64,000 bases of DNA from contig JAUJOQ010000001.1 of assembly GCA_030447725.1 (NCBI GenBank), forward strand, positions 1,091,263 through 1,155,262. Direction: 5' to 3'. Position 1 is the first letter of the stretch. Each line of letters opens with the position of its first letter. This DNA is from Thermoleophilaceae bacterium. Lineage in GTDB: Bacteria > Actinomycetota > Thermoleophilia > Solirubrobacterales > Thermoleophilaceae. A program made the translations under genes and the position numbers. Shown piece by piece: positions 31,824 to 42,757 of this stretch. The notes below the pieces were generated by a model, which was given only the letters and a program-made list of their open reading frames with translations, searched no databases and was not told the origin of the DNA.

Positions 31824-33254
31824 GTGCCCGACGACGACCGCCGCGCAAAGCTGGAGCGCCTGCGCGAGCAGGGGGTGGACCCGTTCCCGCACGCCTTCCC
31901 CGGCGTCCAGCCGTCGGCGTCGGTGCACGCGGCGCACGACGACCTCGAGGACGGCGGCGAGACCGATGTCGACTACCGGGTCGCGGGGCGGCTGGCGGCG
32001 CGGCGCGGTCACGGCGGCTCGGCCTTCCTGGACGTCGTCGACCGCTCCGGGAGGATTCAAATCCAGGCGCGCCGGGACGTGCTGGGGGAGGAGCCCTTCG
32101 ACCGGCTCGTGTCGCTCGACCTCGGGGACATCGTCGGCATCGATGGCACCGCCTTCTCTTCGCGCCGCGGCGAGCTCACCCTGAGGGCCACGGACTGGAC
32201 GCTGCTTGCGAAGTCCCTCGCGCCCCCGCCCGACAAGTTCCACGGGCTCGAGGACACCGAGACCCGCTACCGCCGCCGTGAGCTCGACCTGATCGCCAAC
32301 GAAGAGACGCGTGAGCTGTTCATCCTTCGCTCGAGGGTGGTCGCCGCGGTCCGGCGCTGGCTCGACGACCGCGGCTTCCTCGAGGTGGAGACGCCGGTGC
32401 TCCAGCCACTCTACGGCGGCGGGCATGCCCGCCCGTTCACGACACACCACAACTCGCTTGGTCGCGATCTCTACCTGCGGATCGCCACCGAGCTGTACCT
32501 CAAGCGCCTGATCGTCGGCGGCTTGGAGCGCGTGTACGAGATTGGCAAGGACTTTCGCAACGAGGGCCTTTCGCCCAAGCACAACCCCGAGTTCACGGTG
32601 CTCGAGTTCTACGAGGCCTACGCCGACTACGTCGACATCGCCACCAAGCTGGAGGAGCTGGTGTCCTTTGTGGCTGCCGAGATCGGCTACGGGGGCGAGA
32701 TCGACTTCTCGCCCCCGTGGCGGCGCGTGAGCCTCCGCGACGCGATCGAGGAGGCGACCGGTGTCGACGTGCTGGCCCATCGCGACCGCGACGCGCTGGT
32801 GACCGCGGCCGCGCAGCGCGGCATCGACCTCGCCCCCGGCGACACGTGGCCTCAGCTGGTCGACGAGCTGCTGTCCAAGCACGTCGAGCGCGAACTGCAT
32901 GACCCGACCTTCATCGTGGACTACCCCGTGGAGCTCTCTCCGCTGGCCAAGACCCACCGCTCGCAGCCGGGCCTGGTCGAGCGCTTCGAGTGCTTCGCCG
33001 GCGGGATGGAGTTCGCCAACGCCTTCACCGAGCTCAACGACCCCGATGAGCAGCGCGCGCGCTTCGAGGAGCAGCGGCGCTACACCGCGGAGGGCGACGA
33101 CCAGGCCCAGCCCTACGACGAGGACTTCGTGCGCGCACTCGAGCAGGGCATGCCTCCAACCGGAGGGATCGGCGTAGGCATCGACAGGTTGGTGATGTTG
33201 CTCTCTGGCCGGCGCTCGATCCGCGAGGTGGTGCTCTTCCCGGCCATGAGGTAG
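31824..33254 (+). CDS. lysS: lysyl-tRNA synthetase, class II
   Basis: Charges tRNA-Lys. The 476 residues have an N-terminal OB fold (VAGRLAARRGHGGSAFLDVV), class II motif 1 (FLEVETPVLQPLYGGGHARP), motif 2 (VYEIGKDFRNEGLSPKHNPE) and motif 3 (GIGVGIDRLVMLLSGRRSIR). ECFAGGMEFANAFTELNDP is the LysS active-site strand. Start GTG 31824 with a -10 box nine bases upstream. Same position as in Bacillus, between dusB and the clpC region. Confidence 0.95.
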   Translation: MPDDDRRAKLERLREQGVDPFPHAFPGVQPSASVHAAHDDLEDGGETDVDYRVAGRLAARRGHGGSAFLDVVDRSGRIQIQARRDVLGEEPFDRLVSLDLGDIVGIDGTAFSSRRGELTLRATDWTLLAKSLAPPPDKFHGLEDTETRYRRRELDLIANEETRELFILRSRVVAAVRRWLDDRGFLEVETPVLQPLYGGGHARPFTTHHNSLGRDLYLRIATELYLKRLIVGGLERVYEIGKDFRNEGLSPKHNPEFTVLEFYEAYADYVDIATKLEELVSFVAAEIGYGGEIDFSPPWRRVSLRDAIEEATGVDVLAHRDRDALVTAAAQRGIDLAPGDTWPQLVDELLSKHVERELHDPTFIVDYPVELSPLAKTHRSQPGLVERFECFAGGMEFANAFTELNDPDEQRARFEEQRRYTAEGDDQAQPYDEDFVRALEQGMPPTGGIGVGIDRLVMLLSGRRSIREVVLFPAMR

Positions 33255-33354
33255 AAGAAGCCGTTGCGCCCCGGGGACGCCGTGTCCGCAGCTAGCGGCA
33301 TGAACGGTGCATCGGGGCCGCCGCGGACCGGCAAGGCACCGGCGAGGGCATTGT

Positions 33355-33360
33355 TAGACT
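33355..33360 (+). promoter_or_regulatory. -10 box of clpC
   Basis: TAGACT in the lysS-clpC gap, giving a leader of roughly 110 bases before GTG 33477. No CtsR-like tandem heptad operator and no HAIR-type inverted repeat was recognised in this leader. Confidence 0.5.
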
Positions 33361-33476
33361 CACCGTAGGCCGGGGATCCGATCCGGCGCTCAGCCCGTAG
33401 GCGTATATGCCGATGAGACGGGAAAGGCGTCAGAACGAGACCCGTCCCGCGAGACCCCGAAAGAAGGATCCCAGCC

Positions 33477-36101
<2,625 letters not shown>

Positions 36102-36498
36102 CCGTTCCGGAGCGCAACTACGGTGACTGGAACTCGTCGAGCGAGGAGCTGGCCGAGCGCGCGCTCGCAGGTGCCCGGCCGGATCTGGTGAAGCCGGTGC
36201 TGCCGCCCGAGGGGTCGTCGTTCGTGATCAAGGCCCGCCACAGCATCTTCTACGGCACTCCGCTCGAGTACCTGCTGGCCCAGAAGGAGATCTCCACCTC
36301 GTGCTCGTGGGTCAGGTCACCGAGCAGTGCATCTTCTACAGCGCGCTCGACGCCTACGTCCGCCAGCTGCGGGTGACCGTGCCGCGCGACGGCGTGGCCC
36401 ACATCGACGAGCGGCTGGCTGGCGCTGCTCTGGAGATGATGCAGCGCAACATGGACGCCGAGCTCACCGCGTGCGCCGAATGCGAGCTCGGCTACTGA
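36102..36498 (+). pseudogene. decayed isochorismatase-family hydrolase
   Basis: Reading on from the clpC stop, one frame gives ERNYGDWNSSSEELAERALA and FVIKARHSIFYGTPLEYLL. After a frame change near 36299 the second gives VLVGQVTEQCIFYSALDAYV, PRDGVAHIDERLAGAALEMM and a stop at 36498. VTEQC carries the Cys of the family and KARHSIFYGT the preceding loop, but the N-terminal part with the catalytic Asp is absent. Truncation plus frameshift indicate a dead gene. Confidence 0.7.
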
Positions 36499-36601
36499 CT
36501 TGTAACGCCACGCTGACAGAGCCTTGACGCGCGCGTCTTGAGCTGTCGCGCCCCCCGCGACACGCTCACCGCGTGCTGCCCGCTGCCGAGATCCCGAGTC
36601 G

Positions 36602-36834
36602 GATGAGCTTCGAGTCGACCACCCCGTGTGGGAGCCCTTGCTCGCCGTGCTGGGGGAGCGGCTGACGTCTCAGTTCATGTGGATGTACGCAAGCGACCTT
36701 CCGGTCGGGCTCACTTTGCACGCCTACAAGCACCCTGGACGCGGTGGTACATCTTCCTCACCAAGGACGGCCAAGCGTTCAAGTGGGCCGCGTGCGAGCG
36801 CTACGCACCCATCCGGGTGATTGGGCGATCGTGA
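36602..36834 (+). pseudogene. relic of a small hypothetical protein
   Basis: DELRVDHPVWEPLLAVLGER followed by FMWMYASDLPVGLTLHAYKH reads as a real protein in one frame. After a frame change the sequence continues RWYIFLTKDGQAFKW and ends at 36834. No family can be named with confidence. A further short open stretch (PWLLDGWEPKDRESISDALL) ends at 36941. The stretch 36500-36945 otherwise holds nothing recognisable. Confidence 0.45.
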
Positions 36835-37019
36835 GCGGGCGCTGTGCAACCGTGGCTCCTTGACGGATGGGAACCGAAGGACCGCGAGTCGATCAGTGAT
36901 GCGCTCCTGAGAGCGCAGGAAGCCCAGCGGGGCGGCACATGACACCTGCGAGTGCCGGCGTTACCCTCGGCGTCGCGATGTTCGACACCGAGCCACAAAC
37001 CCATCGCCTCGGGATGCGT

Positions 37020-37178
37020 TCACGCAAGTGCGTCGAGGACGGCGACGTCGTTCACGGCGAACGAGACGACGCTGAAGGCGAGCTCTGCGGCCGTTGCGAT
37101 CGCCTCTCGGGCCCGCGCTCCGAGCGTCCGGGTGCCCGCGAGCTGCCAGAGCACGACGTGCGTGTCGAGCAGGAACCT
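37020..37178 (-). pseudogene. N-terminal fragment of a VapC-type PIN toxin
   Basis: Reads RFLLDTHVVLWQLAGTRTLG, ARAREAIATAAELAFSVVSF, then AVNDVAVLDALA and a stop. LDTHVVLWQLAG with the first catalytic Asp, and the AELAFSVVS strand, are typical of PIN proteins. The remaining two thirds and any start codon with ribosome site are missing. It abuts the oppositely oriented fragment at 37188. Confidence 0.65.
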
Positions 37179-37187
37179 CCCGGCTCA

Positions 37188-37304
37188 GCCTATGTCGCGC
37201 TCGCCGAGGGTCTGCACGCGACGCTCTTGACAGCGGACGGCCGGCTCGCGCGCGGGGTGAACGGCCTTGTCGATGTCTTCGACGCCTCGCAGGACCGGCA
37301 CTAG
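37188..37304 (+). pseudogene. C-terminal fragment of a VapC-type PIN toxin
   Basis: Reads AYVALAEGLHATLLTADGRL then ARGVNGLVDVFDASQDRH and a stop. The TADGRLAR stretch carries the late catalytic Asp of PIN domains. It points away from the minus-strand N-terminal fragment ten bases to the left, so the two halves cannot belong to one intact gene without an inversion. Confidence 0.6.
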
Positions 37305-37333
37305 AGTCGGCACCCCCCAAGAGAGGAACGCAG

Positions 37334-37555
37334 ATGCCCGACGTGGAGATCAAGGTGCGCGAGAACGGGCCATACAAGGTCACGGGGCCGGTAACGCTCG
37401 TGGACGCTGACGGCACGGAGTACGAAGTGGGCGAGCGCGGCGAGGTGATGGCTCTCTGCCGCTGTGGTGGCTCGACCACGAAGCCCTTCTGCGACGGGAC
37501 GCACTCGAAGACAGGCTTCGAGGCGGCCGAGCGGGCGGTGGTCGAGACCGGCTAA
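37334..37555 (+). CDS. CDGSH-type iron-sulfur protein
   Basis: Protein of 73 residues with the full CDGSH signature CRCGGSTTKPFCDGTHSKTG, which binds a 2Fe-2S cluster by three Cys and one His. The N-terminal half forms strands (DVEIKVRENGPYKVTGPVTL). Start ATG 37334 has GAGAGGAA six bases upstream. It converges on the exonuclease gene with one base between stops. Role is redox or cluster transfer by family; partner unknown. Confidence 0.9.
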   Translation: MPDVEIKVRENGPYKVTGPVTLVDADGTEYEVGERGEVMALCRCGGSTTKPFCDGTHSKTGFEAAERAVVETG

Positions 37556-37556
37556 C

Positions 37557-39227
37557 TCAGACCGCGAGCACGGCTGGGTCCGTGCGCACGAGGGCGAGCC
37601 AGCGTCCCAGCCGAGCTTCGTCGGCGGCTCGGTCCAGCGCCAGCGACGGGGGCTGGTGCTCGACCATCCAGGCCGACACGATCCGCACCTCGTCGACCTC
37701 GTCGGGGCCCACCGCCGTGGGACGCTCGCGCACGCCGGCCAGGGCGGCGGCGCTGCGCCTCGCCAGCTCCCCGACGTCGTCCGGCAGCGGACCCCAGTCG
37801 GCCACCCGGCCGCCAACCACGAGCAGCACATCGTAGCGTTCCTTGGCGGGGTGAGGTGCGAGCACGAGCCGTGGATCGGCGTGCACGGCCCGGAGCACAC
37901 CGCCGAGGCGGTCGAGCAGACCGGACAGGCGCTCCCTGCGCCGCAGGAGCGCTGCCGCGCGCTCGTAGCGGCGGTCGGCCGAAGCCGCAGCGATGCGGTC
38001 GTCGATCTCGGCCAGCAGTGCGCGCCCGGCGCCGCCCGGGGCGTCGAAGAGCGCCAGCGCCCTGTCCACCTGGCCGCGGTAGGCGTTCGGGTCGAGGTCG
38101 CCCAGGCACGGTGAGCAACAGCGGCCCATCTGACCGTAGATCGAGGGGTGCTCGCGCAGGTGCATCCGGCGGCCGCAGTGGCGCAGGCGGTACAGCGAGG
38201 TGAGGTGGTCGGCCAGCTCGCCCGCCGGGCGCTTGCCGCGCAGCGGCCCGATGCTCACGGCATGGCCGGCGGCGGGCTCGCAGGCGACCTCGAGCACCGG
38301 GTATTCGATGTCGAGCCGGCAGCGCACCCAGGCCCAGCGGTCGGTGCGCTTGAGCGCGGTGTTGCCCGGCGGGCGCCACTCCTTGATCAGCCGGTTCTCG
38401 AGCACGAGCGCGCCCAGCTCGGAGTTGGTGGGCCTGTAATCCACGATCTCCGCCCGTTCGGTCCAGCCGGCTGGAGCGCAGAAGTGCGAGCGCGCGCGAG
38501 TGCGCAATGACACCGACTTACCCACGTAGAGCGGTCGTCCGCGTTCGTCCTGGAACACGTACACACCCGGGTCCTGGGGAAGTTGCGACAGGTCAGGGCG
38601 CTCGCCCGGCGGCCGGCGGCGAGCCTCTGGCTTGGCGGCGCGGCGCCTGCGGGGCCCGAGCATCTCCACGGCCTCGCCCACCGTCTGGGCGTGGGCGCAG
38701 AGCCGGGGAAACAGCGCGCACAGCACTCGCGCGCAGGTCATCGCGTCGGGCAGGGCCCGGTGGGACACCTTCACCTCGATGTCCAGAGCGGCGGCCAAGG
38801 GCGCCAGCCCGCGCTGGCGGACCAGCGGGGCGAAGCGCCGGGCAAGGGAAACGGTGCACAGCACCGGAGGCGCCGGCCAGTCGAGGCCGGCGCGTTCGTA
38901 GGCCTGGCGCAGCACGCGGCGGTCGAAGGCGGCGTTGTGGGCCACCATCACCCGGCCCTCGAGCATCCTCGCCAGCTCACCGAGCACGGCGGCCGGGGCG
39001 GGCGCCGAGTCCACCATCTGCTGGCTGATGCCGGTGAAGCGCTCGATGCCCCGCGAGAGCGGGTGTTGAACGCGCACGAGCGACGCCCAGCTGTCGTGGG
39101 TCTCGCCGCCTCCCACGAGCACGGCACCGACCTCGGTCAGCTCGCAGAGCTCCCCGCCGCGGCCGTTGGTCTCGGTGTCCACGGCCACCAGCTCCGTGCT
39201 TGCCAGGGGAAGGTCGCGCAGATCCAC
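37557..39227 (-). CDS. DEDD exonuclease fused to UvrC-type GIY-YIG nuclease
   Basis: Protein of 556 residues. Residues about 1-180 are a DnaQ-like 3'-5' exonuclease: VAVDTETNG (Exo I), HNAAFDRRVL (Exo II) and HRALPDAMTCARVL (Exo III, HxAxxD). Residues about 215-300 are a GIY-YIG domain: LPQDPGVYVFQDERGRPLYV then GKSVSLRTRARSHF. A Cys-containing UvrC-like segment follows (GRCCSPCLGDLD) with UvrB-binding-like helices (RYERAAALLRRRERL). The design matches mycobacterial Rv2191-type proteins, thought to act in DNA repair. Start GTG 39227. No UvrC C-terminal RNase H domain or HhH is present. Confidence 0.9.
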   Translation of the reverse strand: MDLRDLPLASTELVAVDTETNGRGGELCELTEVGAVLVGGGETHDSWASLVRVQHPLSRGIERFTGISQQMVDSAPAPAAVLGELARMLEGRVMVAHNAAFDRRVLRQAYERAGLDWPAPPVLCTVSLARRFAPLVRQRGLAPLAAALDIEVKVSHRALPDAMTCARVLCALFPRLCAHAQTVGEAVEMLGPRRRRAAKPEARRRPPGERPDLSQLPQDPGVYVFQDERGRPLYVGKSVSLRTRARSHFCAPAGWTERAEIVDYRPTNSELGALVLENRLIKEWRPPGNTALKRTDRWAWVRCRLDIEYPVLEVACEPAAGHAVSIGPLRGKRPAGELADHLTSLYRLRHCGRRMHLREHPSIYGQMGRCCSPCLGDLDPNAYRGQVDRALALFDAPGGAGRALLAEIDDRIAAASADRRYERAAALLRRRERLSGLLDRLGGVLRAVHADPRLVLAPHPAKERYDVLLVVGGRVADWGPLPDDVGELARRSAAALAGVRERPTAVGPDEVDEVRIVSAWMVEHQPPSLALDRAADEARLGRWLALVRTDPAVLAV

Positions 39228-39315
39228 GGCGGGGCATGCAAGCGCGAGCGCCGGATGGCTCGGGCGAAAGCTTGCACGAGTGCGCTGGGGGGCGAGAGAC
39301 GTCCACCACTGCCCT

Positions 39316-39321
39316 TAGGTT
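39316..39321 (+). promoter_or_regulatory. -10 box of radA (leaderless)
   Basis: TAGGTT, six bases before ATG 39328, without a Shine-Dalgarno between. Confidence 0.5.
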
Positions 39322-39327
39322 CATGGG

Positions 39328-40692
39328 ATGCCCCGTTCGCCCAGCCTCTTCGTCTGCTCCTCCTGCGCCCACGAGTCGGTGAAGTGGCACGGCCGCTGCC
39401 CGGGCTGCGAGCAGTGGGACACGCTTGTCGAGGAGGCCCGTCCGACCGCCACGGGTTCGAGCGGCAGGGGCGGCCGCCGCCCTCTGCGTCCCCTCACGCC
39501 GGTGGTGCTCGGCCAGGTGGAGGCGCCCCAGGTCGCGCGCCTCTCCACCGGCATCGGTGAGCTCGATCGGGTCCTCGGCGGCGGCATCGTGCCCGGGTCG
39601 CTGGTGCTCCTCGGCGGCTCCCCGGGCATCGGCAAGTCGACCATCACGGCCAGCGCGCTCGGCAACCTGGCGGCGGCCGGACATCGAGTGCTCTACGTGT
39701 CCGGCGAGGAGTCGGCCGCCCAGGTGCGGCTCAGGGCCGAGCGTCTCGGGGCGGGGGCGCTGGCCGTGCCGATCGTGGCGGAGACCGACCTCGACACGGT
39801 GCTCGCCACGGTGGAGTCCGAGCGGCCGGACGTGTGCGTGGTCGACTCCGTCCAGGTGCTCCACGCGGCGTCGCTCACGGGCGCGCCCGGTTCAGTGGGC
39901 CAGGTGCGAGAGGTGGCGGGCCGGCTGATGCGCGTCGCCAAGGAGCGCGGCATCGCCGTCGTGCTGGTGGGCCACGTGACCAAGGAGGGCGCGCTGGCCG
40001 GACCGCGGGTCCTGGAGCACCTGGTGGACTGCGTGCTCAGCTTCGAAGGCGAGCGCGAGCGCACCTACCGCACGCTGCGCGCGCTCAAGAACCGGTTCGG
40101 CTCCACAAACGAGGCCGGCGTGTTCGAGATGCGCGACGAGGGGCTGGTCGAGGTCGAGGACGCCTCGGCGCGGTTCGTCGCCGAGGCGACCAGGGCCCCG
40201 GGCTCGGTCGTGCTCTGTGCTATGGAGGGATCGCGGCCGCTCCTCGTCGAGGTCCAGGCACTGGTGGCCCCCACCGAGCTCGTGCCGCCCAGACGGATGG
40301 CCAACGGAGTCGACCGCAACCGGCTGGCGCTGGTGCTCGCGGTCCTCGCCCGCCACGCGGGAATCGGCGTGGGATCGGCCGATGTGTTCGTCTCCCTCGC
40401 CGGCGGAGTCCGGGTTGACGAGCCCGGCGCCGACCTCGCGGTGGCGCTGGCCGTCGCCTCAGCGGTGCGGGGAGTCGCACTCGGCGATGGAACGCGGCCG
40501 CTGGCGGCCTTCGGCGAGCTCGGGCTCACGGGCGAGTTGCGCCACGCGGCGCATCCGGACCGGCGGCTTGCCGAGGCCGGCAAGTTCGGACTGGAGGGCG
40601 TGCTTTGTCCCGGCGAGCGACTGCCCACCCTGCGCTCCGCGCTGCGCAGTGCACTCGGCGACGCGACCGGCTCTGCGCGACGTGCGGCCTGA
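39328..40692 (+). CDS. radA: DNA repair protein RadA (Sms)
   Basis: RecA-like ATPase promoting branch migration in recombination. The 454 residues start with the zinc finger (FVCSSCAHES, GRCPGCEQWD), then Walker A GGSPGIGKST, the RadA-specific KNRFG motif (LRALKNRFGSTNEAGVFEM) and a Lon-like C-terminal domain (GVRVDEPGADLAVALAVASA). Start ATG 39328 directly after a -10 box. disA follows, as in Bacillus, where RadA and DisA are encoded together. Confidence 0.95.
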   Translation: MPRSPSLFVCSSCAHESVKWHGRCPGCEQWDTLVEEARPTATGSSGRGGRRPLRPLTPVVLGQVEAPQVARLSTGIGELDRVLGGGIVPGSLVLLGGSPGIGKSTITASALGNLAAAGHRVLYVSGEESAAQVRLRAERLGAGALAVPIVAETDLDTVLATVESERPDVCVVDSVQVLHAASLTGAPGSVGQVREVAGRLMRVAKERGIAVVLVGHVTKEGALAGPRVLEHLVDCVLSFEGERERTYRTLRALKNRFGSTNEAGVFEMRDEGLVEVEDASARFVAEATRAPGSVVLCAMEGSRPLLVEVQALVAPTELVPPRRMANGVDRNRLALVLAVLARHAGIGVGSADVFVSLAGGVRVDEPGADLAVALAVASAVRGVALGDGTRPLAAFGELGLTGELRHAAHPDRRLAEAGKFGLEGVLCPGERLPTLRSALRSALGDATGSARRAA

Positions 40693-40835
40693 CGAGAAAC
40701 CGCTCCGGGCCTAGGCGCGAGCCTGCCGTCAGGGCCGACGTGTCTACAGTCGCGGCAGGTACAAAAAGGGCCGGAGACATGGGATCGGCTTCCCATCCCA
40801 AAGCCAGATAGAGGACGATTTTCCCCACTTTGCCG

Positions 40836-40841
40836 TACAAT
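40836..40841 (+). promoter_or_regulatory. -10 box of disA (leaderless)
   Basis: TACAAT, eight bases before ATG 40850. It is one of the closest matches to the TATAAT consensus in the window. Confidence 0.6.
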
Positions 40842-40849
40842 CGCCTCCG

Positions 40850-41959
40850 ATGGCCTACGTAGGGGACGATGTGACAGAGTTCGAAGCTCGACAGGAACCC
40901 CGCTTGGTAAGGGCCCTCGAGATGATCGCTCCCGGCACAGCGGTGCGTGAGGGGGTTGACGCGATAGTCCAGGCGCGCACTGGCGCGCTCATCTGCATCG
41001 GTGACAGCGAGGAGCTGTCCTTCCTCTACTCCGGAGGGCTCAAGCTCGAGGTGGACTACACCCCGGCGCTTCTCTTCCAGCTGGCCAAGATGGACGGCGC
41101 GATCATCCTCTCCTCCAACGGCACGAAGATCGGCTGGGCCAACGTGCAGTTGATGCCCGACCCAACCATTCTCTCGCTTGAGACCGGCACCCGCCACCGT
41201 ACGGCCGAGCGAGTGTCAAAGCAGACGGATGCCCTGGTGATCGCCGTGTCACAGTCGCGGAGCGTGGTATCGCTCTATCTCGACGGCGCCAAGTACATCC
41301 TCGAGGACATCCCCGTGGTGCTGGCCAAGGCCAACCAAGCTCTGGCCACGCTCGACAAGTACCGGAGCCGGCTCGACCAGGTGTCCACGAGGCTCACCGC
41401 GCTCGAGTTCGAGGGGGGAGTCACGCTGCACGACGTGCTCACCGTTCTGCAGCGCTCGGAGCTGGTGACCCGCATGGCGATGGAGATCGAGCGCTACATC
41501 GTCGAGCTGGGCGCCGAGGGGCGGCTGATCGAGATGCAGCTCGAGGAGACCATGGTGGGGGTGGCGGCCGACAAGGCGGCTCTCGTGCAGGACTACATCT
41601 CCGAGCCCACGGAGGACTACTTCGCGAGCGTGCTGGACTCGCTCGCGCGGCTGGGGCACCAGGACCTGCTGGACTTCGGCAGGCTGGCCGAGCTGCTCGG
41701 CCACGATCGCAAGCTGAACACGCTGGATCACCCCGCCTCACCGCGTGGCCATCGAATCCTGGGGCGCATCCCGCGCCTGCCGAAGCTCGTGGTCCAGGGC
41801 ATCGTGGTCGAGTTCGGCGGCCTCGACGAGATCCTCTCGGCGAGCGACGGGGAGCTGGAGTCGGTCGACGGCGTCGGCGACATGCGAGCAAAGGACATTC
41901 GGGAGGGGCTCCGCAGGCTTCAGGAGATCAATCTCGTGGACCGGTATCTGCAAACCTGA
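40850..41959 (+). CDS. disA: DNA integrity scanning diadenylate cyclase DisA
   Basis: Makes cyclic di-AMP from ATP and scans DNA. The 369 residues contain the DAC motifs LAKMDGAIILSSNG (DGA) and ETGTRHRTAERVSKQ (RHR), a helical linker, and C-terminal helix-hairpin-helix DNA binding (LSASDGELESVDGVGDMRAK). Its order after radA and before carD is the standard actinobacterial arrangement. No c-di-AMP riboswitch was recognised elsewhere in the window. Confidence 0.95.
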   Translation: MAYVGDDVTEFEARQEPRLVRALEMIAPGTAVREGVDAIVQARTGALICIGDSEELSFLYSGGLKLEVDYTPALLFQLAKMDGAIILSSNGTKIGWANVQLMPDPTILSLETGTRHRTAERVSKQTDALVIAVSQSRSVVSLYLDGAKYILEDIPVVLAKANQALATLDKYRSRLDQVSTRLTALEFEGGVTLHDVLTVLQRSELVTRMAMEIERYIVELGAEGRLIEMQLEETMVGVAADKAALVQDYISEPTEDYFASVLDSLARLGHQDLLDFGRLAELLGHDRKLNTLDHPASPRGHRILGRIPRLPKLVVQGIVVEFGGLDEILSASDGELESVDGVGDMRAKDIREGLRRLQEINLVDRYLQT

Positions 41960-42005
41960 TCACAGGACCCTGCGGGCAGCGACGCCCGCCAGGCCTTACG
42001 ACCCG

Positions 42006-42012
42006 AGGAGGG
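42006..42012 (+). promoter_or_regulatory. strong Shine-Dalgarno that decides the carD start
   Basis: AGGAGGG ends five bases before ATT 42018. No ATG, GTG or TTG lies in the CarD frame near this site, so this near-perfect anti-16S match points to a non-standard ATT start. Confidence 0.6.
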
Positions 42013-42017
42013 AAGTC

Positions 42018-42605
42018 ATTTCCGAGACTGCGCTGGAGCACGACATCGAGGATCTCGAGATCACTCGGGAGATACCCCACATCGAATACGAGATCGGGGA
42101 CCACGTGGTCTACCCGCATCACGGGGCGGGCAAGGTCCTCAGGAAGGAGCAGAAGGAGATTCTCGGTGAGAAGCGCGAGTACCTGACCATCCAGATCCTG
42201 CACAACGACATGACCGTGATGGTGCCGTGCGAGAACGCGGGCCGGGCGGGGCTCCGGCGGGTGATCGGCGAGGCAGCCGTGACGAAGGTGCTGGCCGTCC
42301 TCCGCGACGACGTCAGCCAGATGCCAAAGAACTGGAACCGGCGCTTCAAGCACAACCGGGAGAAGATCAAGACCGGCGATGTGTACGAGCTCGCCGAGGT
42401 GGTCCGCAACCTCGCGATCCGCGAGTCCGAAAAGGGGCTCTCCACCGGCGAGAAGCAGATGTACACGCGGGCTAAGAAGATCCTTGCGTCCGAGCTGATG
42501 TACGCGCTCGTGATGGAGGAGGACGAGGCCGAGGGCCACCTCGACTCGCTCATCGAGGAAGCGCACAACGGCCGCAACGGCGCCACCGCCGCAGCCACCG
42601 CGTAA
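42018..42605 (+). CDS. carD: CarD-family RNA polymerase-binding transcription regulator
   Basis: Stabilises the open promoter complex by binding the RNA polymerase beta subunit. The 195 residues start with an acidic stretch (SETALEHDIEDLEITREIPH), then the RID domain (YEIGDHVVYPHHGAGKVLRK) and the helical DNA-binding domain (MPKNWNRRFKHNREKI, LSTGEKQMYTRAKKILASEL). Translation appears to begin at ATT 42018, placed correctly after AGGAGGG. Other readings start far upstream inside disA. It lies between disA and ispD, the usual position in Actinobacteria. Confidence 0.9.
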   Translation: MSETALEHDIEDLEITREIPHIEYEIGDHVVYPHHGAGKVLRKEQKEILGEKREYLTIQILHNDMTVMVPCENAGRAGLRRVIGEAAVTKVLAVLRDDVSQMPKNWNRRFKHNREKIKTGDVYELAEVVRNLAIRESEKGLSTGEKQMYTRAKKILASELMYALVMEEDEAEGHLDSLIEEAHNGRNGATAAATA

Positions 42606-42703
42606 CGCTCTCCCTCGGGGTCGAGGGCCAAGCCTGGCAAGGAAGAGGGTCGAAGCTTTGCCGGGGCAAAGCGAGGCCCGATGACACCGCCAGGCGCGGG
42701 TCC

Positions 42704-42749
42704 GGGAGGAGCGCAGCCGGAACGTCGTTCCGGCGAGCACCGCACCGGA
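42704..42749. repeat. dispersed palindromic repeat, copy 2 (minimal, in ispD)
   Basis: One left unit (GGGAGGAGCGCA), the palindrome GCCGGAAC-GTC-GTTCCGGC (42716-42734) and one right unit (GAGCACCGCACCGGA). Translated in the ispD frame it gives GAQPERRSGEHRTG, identical to the peptide encoded by the copy in xseB. Confidence 0.88.
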
Positions 42750-42757
42750 TTCCGTTC

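Noticed and set aside
31593..32957. 454-residue minus-strand frame over lysS
   Set aside because: Antisense shadow of a gene with all class II synthetase motifs.
33255..33476. CtsR or HspR operator before clpC
   Set aside because: No tandem GGTCAAA-type heptads and no CTTGAGT-N7-ACTCAAG inverted repeat were seen.
36939..37304. Intact 121-residue gene in the clpC-CDGSH gap
   Set aside because: Only the last 38 residues resemble a protein (PIN C-terminus); the first part is antisense of the opposite VapC fragment.
37557..38379. Alternative minus- and plus-strand frames over the exonuclease gene
   Set aside because: The 556-residue frame contains all exonuclease and GIY-YIG motifs; the others are shadows.
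42656..42671. Rho-independent terminator after carD (CTTTGCC-GG-GGCAAAG)
   Set aside because: A perfect hairpin, but no T-run follows on either strand and the loop is only two bases; left as an unexplained palindrome.
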